A stretch of 64,000 nt of DNA from Methanobacterium_B sp963703015 (GTDB lineage: Archaea > Methanobacteriota > Methanobacteria > Methanobacteriales > Methanobacteriaceae): the NCBI GenBank assembly GCA_963703015.1, contig OY969779.1, forward strand, positions 2,480,001 through 2,544,000, given 5' to 3'. Each line of letters opens with the position of its first letter. Position 1 is the first letter of the stretch. The notes beneath the pieces were generated by a model. That model was given only the letters and a program-made list of their open reading frames with translations, had not been told where the DNA came from and searched no databases. Both the position numbers and the translations under genes were made by a program. This document shows positions 48,458-56,060 of the stretch, piece after piece.

Positions 48458-49813
48458 CTATAGAGGTCCTGCAAATGTTGTGACAACGTGTTCAACTAAC
48501 CGTGCTCCTCCATCGTATCCAACGTAGTTATCAACAAGAACCATCCTGTTGTATGATGGGAATGCAACAGTTACAGACAGTGCACCAAAGTCTGACATTG
48601 CAGTAGGTGCTTCGAGTGAACTTCCAAACAAGAACAGGAATGGTCTGTCTTTAAGGTTTTCCCTGATCTTATGGGAATCAACCTCAAAGATGATGTCCGG
48701 ACTGTAACCTGTTTCCAAGTTTTCAGTAATTTCACGGACTATAGCTTCTCTGAATTCTTCGGGTGGATTGTCAGTTATCTGGATAATGTCTGGAAGATAA
48801 CCGATTTCATTGGTCAAAAATTTAGTCACACTAACTGCAGTGCTGCTGTCAGCTGCAACTGCGAAGTAGGAATGAGGACGTACCAAAATGATTGCATCTC
48901 CAGGATACTCAAGGATCCTGTAGGTTCTCCTTTCTTCCTTGGCAATTACAGTTTCAACTTTATCTGAGTAGAGGTTAAGTGCCTTGGATACTTCCCTTAA
49001 GAATTCACTTGTCTGTTTAGGACCGACAGGCACTCCAGGGAAGCTTATAAATGGAGTTCCAAATTTATCCTCCAGTTTCTCTGCTACCCTGTGACCATTC
49101 CATGGTGATACAACAACATTGTACTCAGCAGCCGGAATGTCGTTTAGCTTTTCTAATGTGTCATATTCAGTGAATATGATGTTTGCATGGATTCCAATGG
49201 TTGCTAAAAGATCCTTTATTGCCTTGAGTTCACCCTTCCAGAAAATATGCTGGTATGGAACCACTCCTAGAATGTTTACTTGGCCTTTCTTTACTGGTTT
49301 TTCAGTAAGCAGCTGGTCAGTGAGTCCTTCAAAGAACAGTTCGTATCCTTCGTAGGAGTTCGCTTTAAACCCCGGAGCATTGATGTGCAACACCGGTGCT
49401 TTATCTTTAAATTCACCTACAACTGCATCAACATCGTCTCCTATGAGTGAAGGTACACATCCAGATATTACTACAAACAGTTCAGCATTTAAAAGGTCAA
49501 TACTTGAATCAACCAGATTTCTGAGTTTGTTTTCTCCACCGAAGATAACATGCTCTTCTACCAAACAGGAACATGGTGTTGCTGTTCCTCCAAAGTCTCC
49601 ACCAGCATTTTGTCCCCCACCGTAGAGTAATCCAAATAGTTGACCCACTCCACAACCAGCACCAGAATGGAGTATTGGTACTGCGTCGTAAAGACCCAGT
49701 ACTGTACCGTAGACTCCTGCAAGAGAACAGGAGTATCTTGGTGCTTCTATTACGTGTATAGAAGGATCCGTTACTTCTGTTTGTTTAGTTGTTTCCAAAT
49801 TATTCTCCGACAT
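48458..49813 (-). CDS. Nitrogenase-like beta subunit (NifK-like), group IV type
   Basis: 451 aa. Three Cys match the P-cluster ligands of nitrogenase: Cys29 (RYSCSLAG), Cys54 (HSGAGCGVG) and Cys119 (VISGCVPSLIGDD). An extra pair, CSC at 81-83, is unusual. The fold then continues with three Rossmann-like parts (VNILGVVPYQH; FISFPGVPVGPKQTSEFLREV; FLFLFGSSLEAPTAM) and ends DNYVGYDGGARLVEHVV. It is shorter than NifK and lacks its N-terminal extension, as in group IV nitrogenase-like proteins. It begins one base after the D-like stop (TAA-A-TG), so the two are coupled. Expected to form the catalytic heterotetramer with the D-like subunit. Confidence 0.88.
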   Translation of the reverse strand: MSENNLETTKQTEVTDPSIHVIEAPRYSCSLAGVYGTVLGLYDAVPILHSGAGCGVGQLFGLLYGGGQNAGGDFGGTATPCSCLVEEHVIFGGENKLRNLVDSSIDLLNAELFVVISGCVPSLIGDDVDAVVGEFKDKAPVLHINAPGFKANSYEGYELFFEGLTDQLLTEKPVKKGQVNILGVVPYQHIFWKGELKAIKDLLATIGIHANIIFTEYDTLEKLNDIPAAEYNVVVSPWNGHRVAEKLEDKFGTPFISFPGVPVGPKQTSEFLREVSKALNLYSDKVETVIAKEERRTYRILEYPGDAIILVRPHSYFAVAADSSTAVSVTKFLTNEIGYLPDIIQITDNPPEEFREAIVREITENLETGYSPDIIFEVDSHKIRENLKDRPFLFLFGSSLEAPTAMSDFGALSVTVAFPSYNRMVLVDNYVGYDGGARLVEHVVTTFAGPL

Positions 49814-49814
49814 A

Positions 49815-51341
49815 TTATTTCCCCTTTTCTAGGAAGTACAATGGATCTGGCTGTTCAAGGTACCAGTCTTTGTATCCTGTAGCTGTTTTTTCTTTCATTG
49901 TTTTCTGATAGGATTTGTTTTTGAGTGATTGTAGTAGGAAGTTTCCAAAGGCAACTGCTCCAGTATACCCACTTTGTGCACTCCAAGGATCTGCATCTCC
50001 CCTAAGGGCATGGATCCTTGTGATTTCACTGTCACGCTTCCATGCCCCACCCTGGAATGGGCAGGTAAGGGCAACATCCGGATTGACCTTGTTGGTTACA
50101 TGTGCCTGTTCAGATGCTTGGAAAGTGTTGACCATTATATCGAAGTCTCCCACTGTGTCTATAACGTCTTCAAGTTCTTCTATCAATAGATTGTCGAAGT
50201 CTTGTGCCATTGCAGCTGGAGAGTTCAACCCTATTTCATCGAAGTATGGTAGCTGACTCACAAGCCTTCCTTGACCTAATGAACCGAGAACATTCAGTTT
50301 AGTTCCATCTTCTTTGATGTTTAGTAGTTGTTCTCTGATTTCTTCGAGTTTAGGAATCCATTTAGCATGTTCTTCCTTTATGAGTTCTTCGATTTCTTCC
50401 TCTTTGTCGGTGTATTTTCCAATCTGTCTCAACCATTCATCTGTATTTTTGATTCCCATTGGTGATGGGTATAGGAAGTATGGTACGCCGAATTCCTGTT
50501 CAAGTCCCCTTGAAATGTAATCTGTGTAGGTTGGGCAGATAGGTGCTGTTACTGCAGCTTCTGAGAGTTGTTCAAACTGTTCCACAGTTGCGAATTCTGG
50601 AATGAAGTTAACCTTTAGCCCAACTTTACCAAGTAACCTTTCTATTTCCAGCCTGTCTTGCCAAGTGTAGGATAACATACTTGCTACGTTTACAAGGTCC
50701 TTCTGTTTTTTCTCTGGTTCTTTAACCAGATATTTGAGTACAGCGTGCCAAAATGCATCGTATCCAGTTTGTACCAGTCGGGATCTTACACCTTCACAGT
50801 GAATTGGTACGATTGTGGCGTCAATTTCCGGTTGTATTTCTGTAACAGTTCCTTCTATATCTTCTCCAATGATTCCTGTTGTACAGGATGTCAAGATGAA
50901 GATTGCCTTTGGATTGTACCTTGTTTGTGCTTCTTTAATTGCATCCTTTAACTTGTTACTTGCTCCGTAGACAACGTCGTTTTGTTGCAGGTTGGTTGTT
51001 AACCAGTGCAGATCATATTCTGCAGGTCTTCCGAGTTCAACTGGCACTGCCCTGTAAAGTTCTCTGTATCCTAGGGCTGATGATGAGCAGCCCACAGGTG
51101 CATTAAATATCACAGCCGCGTCTCTAATTGTAGAAACCCTAACCGCCAAATAGAAGTTTAAAACACATCCTCCAGATTGTTGAAATTTCCTATCGGAACA
51201 CTGTAAGGTTCCTTCTTTGGCTTCATCTAACAATTCTGATGCTTTACCAAAGTATACATTGGTACCTTTGGCTCTTTGTTCCCTATTTGGGCAGGTGTTC
51301 TTACTCAAGTCTATTTTCTCTTCTTTTTTTTCAGGGCTCAA
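49815..51341 (-). CDS. Nitrogenase-like alpha subunit (NifD-like), group IV type, possible methylthio-alkane reductase homologue
   Basis: 508 aa from a TTG (51341) behind GGGAGGAT. P-cluster ligands are visible: Cys59 (QSGGCVLNF), Cys85 (NAPVGCSSS), Cys153 (LTSCTTGIIGED). Cys269 in ICPTYTDYISRGLEQEFGVPYF aligns by eye with the Cys that binds FeMo-cofactor in NifD (CxRSMNYISRHMEEKYGIP). Around Cys182 (HCEGVR) the catalytic NifD His195 position seems to be Tyr or Asp, and the region of His442 reads GDADPWSAQSGYTG. So a metal cofactor is likely but not standard N2 reduction. Setting (cysE, cysK, C-S lyase, no nifB/E/N) points to sulfur chemistry. Two TAAC-N4-GTTA operators flank its TATA box. 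Confidence 0.88.
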   Translation of the reverse strand: MSPEKKEEKIDLSKNTCPNREQRAKGTNVYFGKASELLDEAKEGTLQCSDRKFQQSGGCVLNFYLAVRVSTIRDAAVIFNAPVGCSSSALGYRELYRAVPVELGRPAEYDLHWLTTNLQQNDVVYGASNKLKDAIKEAQTRYNPKAIFILTSCTTGIIGEDIEGTVTEIQPEIDATIVPIHCEGVRSRLVQTGYDAFWHAVLKYLVKEPEKKQKDLVNVASMLSYTWQDRLEIERLLGKVGLKVNFIPEFATVEQFEQLSEAAVTAPICPTYTDYISRGLEQEFGVPYFLYPSPMGIKNTDEWLRQIGKYTDKEEEIEELIKEEHAKWIPKLEEIREQLLNIKEDGTKLNVLGSLGQGRLVSQLPYFDEIGLNSPAAMAQDFDNLLIEELEDVIDTVGDFDIMVNTFQASEQAHVTNKVNPDVALTCPFQGGAWKRDSEITRIHALRGDADPWSAQSGYTGAVAFGNFLLQSLKNKSYQKTMKEKTATGYKDWYLEQPDPLYFLEKGK

Positions 51342-51405
51342 TATTTTATCCTCCCTTTTCTGAATTTTCTTAATATAACGATTTGATCGAGAGCGGCTGA
51401 TCTAT

Positions 51406-51467
51406 TAACGATCGTTATATATTGTTCATATTGAATGGGCCTATTATAAAAACTTAACGATCGTTAA
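51406..51467 (-). promoter_or_regulatory. Promoter of the nitrogenase-like operon with two palindromic operators
   Basis: Operator 1, TTAACGATCGTTAA (51454-51467), a perfect 14-bp palindrome, lies directly upstream of a TATA element (GTTTTTATAATAG, 51440-51452) on the minus strand. Operator 2, TAACGATCGTTA (51406-51417), lies about 34 bp further on, where transcription should start. A half-site TAACGAT follows at 51376-51382. Binding at either site would block TBP/TFB or RNA polymerase. Confidence 0.78.
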
Positions 51468-51582
51468 TTTTATTCTTTGAAGTGTTATTACTCTTAAATA
51501 AAGTAATTAAATCTTTAATCAGTTCATTAAATGTTAAAATGAGAATTGATTAAGGGTTAAATAAAAAAAGTAGTAGTTAAAT

Positions 51583-51972
51583 TCAATCTACTTGGGTTTC
51601 TGTATCTTGTGTAGTGTTTGATTCTGCAGATTTAAGCTTCTTGGCGTAGCTTGCACCTAACTTTTCGAGTGCTTCATCAATATACGTTGGTACAGAAAAG
51701 GATTGAATTCCATTTAAGAGTAAATTTTGTGATGCTCCCGGCCCTATTTGTGCTACAAGCACTACTTTAACACCATCTAACACTCCCACAGCATTCTTCA
51801 TTGATCCAGCAGTGTGGTTACCACCAGAGCAAGTGGGATCATTTTTCCTGAGCTCCAAGTACTCATAATTTCCTTTATCATCTATATCAAATATTAAAAA
51901 TTGTTCTGCGTGTCCAAAGTGTTGGTTAATAAATTTACCATCACTACTTGCCACTGCTACTCTTAAAGGCAT
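51583..51972 (-). CDS. NifX/NafY-like dinitrogenase iron-molybdenum cofactor family protein
   Basis: 129 aa. The N-terminal MPLRVAVASSDGKFINQHFGHAEQFLIFDID matches the cofactor-binding NifX/NifB-C-terminal/NafY domain; the His in QHFGHAEQF is the typical cluster-binding feature. A short acidic tail follows. GGGGTGA precedes the ATG. These proteins carry or insert metal clusters. It lies 241 bp upstream of the D-like gene with the same direction, so it may serve the nitrogenase-like enzyme. Related proteins without this context also exist in methanogens, so the link is inference. Confidence 0.87.
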   Translation of the reverse strand: MPLRVAVASSDGKFINQHFGHAEQFLIFDIDDKGNYEYLELRKNDPTCSGGNHTAGSMKNAVGVLDGVKVVLVAQIGPGASQNLLLNGIQSFSVPTYIDEALEKLGASYAKKLKSAESNTTQDTETQVD

Positions 51973-52136
51973 GATTCACCCCTATTTTTTTTCGTTATTC
52001 ATCTATTTGCTTTTTTTTGAATAGTTTTTAAGCTATATTTCTGCAACTACTACAACTATGATACTTAGAGTCAATTTAATCAAATATTCAGTTTCGTAGT
52101 GCTGACTACTACTATAAATTTAAACTTTAATAAATG

Positions 52137-53354
52137 TTAACGATCGTTACTTATATTCTTCCTTAAATTGTAGGCATTTTTTATTCTATTCAATGCTCCC
52201 TCAATCACTGATCTTTGCGTTGCAATGTTCATTCTCATAAATCCTTGGCCAGATTCCCCGAATATATATCCATCTTCCATTCCAACTTTGGCATCGTCAA
52301 CCATGAAACTTTGAAGTGTATGGGGGTCCATGCCTAGTTTTTTGCAGTCAAGCCATAAAAGGTAGGTTCCCTGGGGTTCTATCATTTTGATCTCTGGAAT
52401 ATTAGTTTCTAAGAATTTTCTAATGTAATCCAGATTTTCCTGTAAATAGTCTAGAACTTGTTCTAACCATTCATCACCATATTTGTAGGCTGCTTCGAGT
52501 GCTGTGTAACCGAACAAATTTGGATTAGGAACCATCCCTGCCCTGGTGTTAATAAAATCCTCACGAAGCCTTTGATTTGGTATGATAATGTTTGAAACTT
52601 CAAGTCCAGCCAAATTAAACGTTTTACTCGGGGACATACAGATTATACTGCTTTGTTCAAATTTATCAGATAATGATGCAAATGGAGTGTGTTTATTTCC
52701 TTTAAACAATATTTCACAGTGTATTTCATCAGAAATTACCACACCTCCATTGTCAATCACAATGTTTCCCATTTTTTCTATTTCATCAGGATTCCACACT
52801 CTTCCAACTGGATTGTGTGGATTACAAAAGATTATGGTTTTTAAACGTCCTGGACCCCTTAACCTACGGGTTTTAGGATGAAACTTCGATTCAAGATCAT
52901 CGTAATCCATTATGTACCTTCCATTAACCAGTTTAAGTTGGTTGTTCACTATGCTGCAACCACTATTTTTTACCACTGGAAAAAATGGATGATAAGATGG
53001 CTGTTGTAGTATGACCTCATCACCAGGATGTGTTAATGCAGTTACAGCTGTTTGTAGTGCTGGAACAACACCGGGGGTGAAAACAACCCATTCAGGTTCA
53101 ATATTCCAGTTATAATTTTTTTTTAACCGTTTTACAATTGAATCTACCACAGTTCTTCCTGGTTGTGTGTAACCGTAAAATGGATGTTCAGCTCGGGCTT
53201 TAATGGCCTCTTTTATTGGATCAGCAACTGGGAAATCCATATCTGCAACCCATAATGGTATAATATCATCCCTTCCAATTATTGGTTCCATGTAATCCCA
53301 TTTAAGGCTGTCAGTGTTTCTTCTGTTGTAAACTTTATCTAAATCGTAGTGCAA
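52137..53354 (-). CDS. PatB/MalY-type PLP enzyme, probable cystathionine beta-lyase or C-S lyase
   Basis: 405 aa from a TTG at 53354. The frame is open to ATG 53372, but GGGAGATGA lies inside that extension, four bases before the TTG, and the TTG start gives HYDLDKVYNRRNTDSLKWD, the usual family N-terminus. Fold type I aminotransferase: PLWVADMDFPV, FYGYTQPG, TPGVVPALQ, FCNPHNPVGRVW, SDEIHCEILF and the PLP Lys in MSPSKTFNLAG. Members split C-S bonds in cystathionine or cysteine conjugates, releasing a thiol, ammonia and pyruvate. An operator TAACAATAGTTA lies 24 bp before the start. It probably frees sulfur or makes homocysteine for the same pathway as cysE/cysK. Confidence 0.86.
   Translation of the reverse strand: MHYDLDKVYNRRNTDSLKWDYMEPIIGRDDIIPLWVADMDFPVADPIKEAIKARAEHPFYGYTQPGRTVVDSIVKRLKKNYNWNIEPEWVVFTPGVVPALQTAVTALTHPGDEVILQQPSYHPFFPVVKNSGCSIVNNQLKLVNGRYIMDYDDLESKFHPKTRRLRGPGRLKTIIFCNPHNPVGRVWNPDEIEKMGNIVIDNGGVVISDEIHCEILFKGNKHTPFASLSDKFEQSSIICMSPSKTFNLAGLEVSNIIIPNQRLREDFINTRAGMVPNPNLFGYTALEAAYKYGDEWLEQVLDYLQENLDYIRKFLETNIPEIKMIEPQGTYLLWLDCKKLGMDPHTLQSFMVDDAKVGMEDGYIFGESGQGFMRMNIATQRSVIEGALNRIKNAYNLRKNISNDR
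52138..52149. promoter_or_regulatory. TAAC-N4-GTTA operator upstream of the NifX-like gene
   Basis: TAACGATCGTTA, perfect 12-bp palindrome overlapping the last codons of patB (Asn-Asp-Arg-stop). A TATA-like TTTAAATTTATAG lies about 30 bp further on the minus strand, so it sits just upstream of a promoter for the NifX-like gene. Confidence 0.65.
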
Positions 53355-53377
53355 TAATTCATCTCCCGCCATTATTA

Positions 53378-53389
53378 TAACAATAGTTA
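53378..53389. promoter_or_regulatory. TAAC-N4-GTTA operator at the patB start
   Basis: TAACAATAGTTA lies 24 bp upstream of the preferred patB start, within the expected transcription start area on the minus strand. Confidence 0.65.
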
Positions 53390-53528
53390 TCCTTCACATG
53401 GAAAATAGGTTTGGATCAAAATACTAAAAATTTACAAGAACTACAAAACTGAATATCAGTTAGTTATATGACTATCAGTTAATTTGTATATTTTAATATA
53501 ATATTTACGCAAAGATTAAAAATAAGCA

Positions 53529-53540
53529 TAACTATAGTTA
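53529..53540. promoter_or_regulatory. TAAC-N4-GTTA operator upstream of the ubiquitin-like sulfur-carrier gene
   Basis: TAACTATAGTTA is a perfect 12-bp palindrome in the divergent gap, 74 bp before the plus-strand ATG at 53614 and about 175 bp before patB. It could serve either gene. Confidence 0.6.
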
Positions 53541-53613
53541 AGACTGATCATGGTATTGCAAGTTTCAAAAGCTAGCTTTTTATTTATCATAATATCCAAA
53601 TGAGGAAAAGATC

Positions 53614-53895
53614 ATGCAAACAGTAGAAGTAAAATTTTTAACAAGATTCATAGATATCACCGGAGAAAAAACCACAAAAATTGAAGATACAGAGGATATA
53701 TCCCAACTTATAGAAGCATTATGCGAAAAATACGATGAAACATTCCGTGATGTTTTATTAGATGAAGATGGTACAGTGAGGGACTATCTTAAGGTCATGG
53801 TAAATGGTGAGGATATAAGGGATCTAGATGGTACAGAAACCAAACTCAACGATGGTGATGAAATCGTAATGTTCCAGACCATTGCTGGAGGATAA
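53614..53895 (+). CDS. MoaD/ThiS-like ubiquitin-fold small archaeal modifier or sulfur carrier
   Basis: 93 aa. Beta-grasp pattern (VEVKFLTRFIDITGEKTTKIE ... LKVMVNGEDIRDLDGTETKLNDGDEIVMFQTIAGG) ending in the diglycine that is activated by an E1-like enzyme and carries sulfur as a thiocarboxylate or joins to proteins. GAGG lies eight bases before the ATG. It is divergent from patB and has a TAAC-N4-GTTA site upstream, so it seems part of the same sulfur regulon. A role in molybdopterin synthesis cannot be excluded, but no moa gene is nearby. Confidence 0.85.
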   Translation: MQTVEVKFLTRFIDITGEKTTKIEDTEDISQLIEALCEKYDETFRDVLLDEDGTVRDYLKVMVNGEDIRDLDGTETKLNDGDEIVMFQTIAGG

Positions 53896-54090
53896 CACCC
53901 AAAAATAAGAAATTAATTTTTTTTTATTATTATTTTATATTATCATTTCTTTAATCAGTGCAGCTCATGTGCTTAGAACTCTTTTTATAAGTTTTGAAAC
54001 ATACTTTATTTAGTAAACATTGAAACTAACAGATCTAACTATGAGTTTAAATATAAACTAGATCAAGCTAGCCAAAACAAAGATCAGGGG

Positions 54091-54534
54091 ATGGTTTTGA
54101 TTAATGACGATGATTCAAATCAAAAGAGTAAAAAAGATTATGATGCCCTTATTGAAAAACTTGAAAAGAAACTTGCAAAAAAACAAGTCATAATCCAAGA
54201 TTTAAATGAGCGTGTTCATGATGCAAACAACAGGGTTAGTGACATGGTTGAAAAAAACAGTTCACTAGAATCCCGAATCAACGAATATGAACTTCAAGAC
54301 CTTGCAATGAAGTTTGGCAAATTTGAAGCACTCAAAGATAACAATAAAAAACTCGATCATAGGGTGAAGGTCACAAAAAAACATCTTGACAATGCACGTG
54401 AGTATCTAAAATTTACAGACGTTGTGATATTGGACATGAAAAATCGCAGTACATTGGATCGTATATTGAGAAGGTATCCTGATAGTTACTTACGATATGT
54501 AAATGATCTAAACCCTGAATCTGATGATAAATGA
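54091..54534 (+). CDS. Coiled-coil protein of unknown function
   Basis: 147 aa, highly charged. Heptad-like spacing over residues ~15-100 (DALIEKLEKKLAKKQVIIQDLNERVHDANNRVSDMVEKNSSLESRI) indicates a long coiled coil; the C-terminus is more globular (RSTLDRILRRYPDSYLRYVNDL). No signal peptide or membrane helix. The AGGGG directly before ATG 54091 is too close for a normal ribosome site; a TTG two codons later (54097) has better spacing. No family recognised. Confidence 0.65.
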   Translation: MVLINDDDSNQKSKKDYDALIEKLEKKLAKKQVIIQDLNERVHDANNRVSDMVEKNSSLESRINEYELQDLAMKFGKFEALKDNNKKLDHRVKVTKKHLDNAREYLKFTDVVILDMKNRSTLDRILRRYPDSYLRYVNDLNPESDDK

Positions 54535-54597
54535 ATCCATTAAATCCATTTCTGTTTAATTTATAACTATTCTAAATCAATGTAACACTTCTATTGG

Positions 54598-54614
54598 ATC
54601 CCTTAGGAAGGGAT
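54598..54614. terminator. Short stem-loop between convergent genes
   Basis: ATCCCTT-AGG-AAGGGAT, a perfect 7-bp stem with a three-base loop, 64 bp after the coiled-coil gene and before the convergent PepSY gene. T-rich DNA lies about 40 bp downstream, so it may help end transcription or protect the 3' end. Confidence 0.45.
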
Positions 54615-54702
54615 GATTCATTTGAACATTATAAAAAAAGGGCTTTAAATTATTTTTCAAATTCATGGTAAAATAAAATAAAAAAAATTTGGGGGAAGTT
54701 TA

Positions 54703-55068
54703 TTAACCTCCTCCAGCGCCTCCAAGGTTTGCACCTGTTTCAGCGTCAATATCTATTTCTCCAACATTTTTTCCATTAATCATGACAGGTACAATGTAAA
54801 CCATTTTATTGTCCTGGTTAACTAGTTTTGGTGTGCCTGCTGTTGCTCCTGCTTCGTCGATGTACTTAGTTGCTATTTTCTTTGCTTCTTCTGAGGAGAT
54901 AGTTTTGTTTTCTGTTTTCTGAGTGTTACTGGTGTTAGAAGTTGTGTTTTGTACATTTTGAATAGATGAGTTGTTTGTTGGGGATGTGGTCATGTTGGTA
55001 AATGCTGCGTATCCTATTCCAAAAATTGCAACAATAACAACAAGTCCTAATATGACTTTTTTCATCAT
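54703..55068 (-). CDS. Membrane-anchored PepSY-like protein
   Basis: 121 aa. One N-terminal helix (KKVILGLVVIVAIFGIGYAAF), a long Asn/Thr/Ser linker with many N-x-T/S sites, and a PepSY-like domain (ISSEEAKKIATKYIDEAG ... VPVMINGKNVGEIDIDAETGANLG). GGAGGAT lies five bases before the ATG. It begins 11 bp after the transglutaminase-like gene stop, so the two are co-transcribed. PepSY domains can inhibit extracellular peptidases; here it might restrain the wall enzyme, but that is inference. A second member is at 24180-24587. Confidence 0.75.
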   Translation of the reverse strand: MMKKVILGLVVIVAIFGIGYAAFTNMTTSPTNNSSIQNVQNTTSNTSNTQKTENKTISSEEAKKIATKYIDEAGATAGTPKLVNQDNKMVYIVPVMINGKNVGEIDIDAETGANLGGAGGG

Positions 55069-55079
55069 AGATTATCCTC

Positions 55080-56060
55080 CTAGAATGGTAGGGATGCGTA
55101 TATTCCATGTAATTTGAATGTTTTGGTATTCCAGTTTTTCACAACTCCAAAGGAGTTTCTGTAACTGGTTCCATCTGCATAGTACCATTTTCCATTTACA
55201 TATACTTGTGCCCATACATGACCGTACCATGTACCACTTGAAAATCTGCATGTACCATGGTTGTAACGAGCTGGTATTCCAGCTGCTCTTTCAAGGGCCA
55301 CAACTAAATGTGCGGTATCTGCACAGTTTGCAGATCTTGAATTTAAAGTACCTACAGCACCCTTCCTTGTGTTGTAATAGAAGGAGTAGCTCACATGGTT
55401 ACGAACCCAGTTGAAGATCTTTGAAGCCTTTGCATAATCCGAGGTAGATCCCTTGGTTAGCTTGGCTGCTAATGCTTTGATCTTAGGGTTGGTGGATTGA
55501 CAATGTGATGTTGGTACCAAGTATTTTTTCAGGGCAGATGGTACAGGTTTTTTAGATGATACTGTACTGAAACTGCTTGTATACACATTTAACTTGTTAC
55601 CTGACATGTCCGTGATACTACCTGTGTGTAGGCAGAGGTTGTACTTACCATCTTTACTCAAGTTGGCCCGGGGATCTATGGTTAAAATCTTTCCGTTAAT
55701 TGATGTTTTTATTGATACATTTTTTTTATTATTTTTTAATTCAATCCAGCCATTTCCAAACTTAATTGATTCACTGAAATAAATTTTAATGGTTTTTTTG
55801 GTGTCAACTTTCACTGCATTTTTCTTAGGATCGGTTTTAACAACCTTTGGTTTAGTTACGTCTTTGCTTGTTGAAACTGAGTTGGATTTTAATGTTGTGC
55901 TCATGCTACTCGCTGCACTGACTTGATTATTCACATCTGAACCCATATTTGGATTAATACTGCTAGTTCCATTGGTTGTGGCAGCTGATGTTGTGTGAAC
56001 ATTCAAAATTAGTGCAAAAGCCAATAGCAACATGATTGAGCATATTGATTTTCGCTTAAT
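55080..56060 (-). CDS. Secreted transglutaminase-like protein with Ig-like (Big_5) domain, probable wall enzyme
   Basis: From ATG 56033 it is 317 aa but the signal peptide would lack basic residues. I place the start at ATT (56060-56058), three bases after GGAGGCGAT, giving KRKSICSIMLLLAFALILNV, a normal signal peptide; a TAG stands directly upstream, and no ATG/GTG/TTG lies between. Ser/Thr-rich linker, then an SbsA-like Ig domain (KVVKTDPKKNAVKVDTKKTIKIYFSE ...), then a transglutaminase fold with Cys237 (ANCADTAH), His272 (WYGHVWAQ) and Asp287 (YADGTS), ATG numbering. Related enzymes include phage pseudomurein endoisopeptidases (family C71), so it may cut or remodel the cell wall. Confidence 0.8.
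   Translation of the reverse strand: MKRKSICSIMLLLAFALILNVHTTSAATTNGTSSINPNMGSDVNNQVSAASSMSTTLKSNSVSTSKDVTKPKVVKTDPKKNAVKVDTKKTIKIYFSESIKFGNGWIELKNNKKNVSIKTSINGKILTIDPRANLSKDGKYNLCLHTGSITDMSGNKLNVYTSSFSTVSSKKPVPSALKKYLVPTSHCQSTNPKIKALAAKLTKGSTSDYAKASKIFNWVRNHVSYSFYYNTRKGAVGTLNSRSANCADTAHLVVALERAAGIPARYNHGTCRFSSGTWYGHVWAQVYVNGKWYYADGTSYRNSFGVVKNWNTKTFKLHGIYASLPF

Noticed and set aside
47404..51341. Canonical nitrogen-fixing nitrogenase (nifHDK)
   Set aside because: No nifI, nifE, nifN or nifB nearby, subunits short, NifD active-site residues changed, and sulfur genes flank the set.
47404..51341. Ni-sirohydrochlorin a,c-diamide reductase (CfbC/CfbD) for coenzyme F430
   Set aside because: CfbCD has a single D-type subunit; here distinct D- and K-like subunits occur, with no cfb or tetrapyrrole gene next to them. 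Phylogeny would settle it.
51342..51582. NrpR nitrogen operator (GGAA-N6-TTCC) in front of the D-like gene
   Set aside because: Looked for and not present; the palindromes there are TAAC-N4-GTTA.
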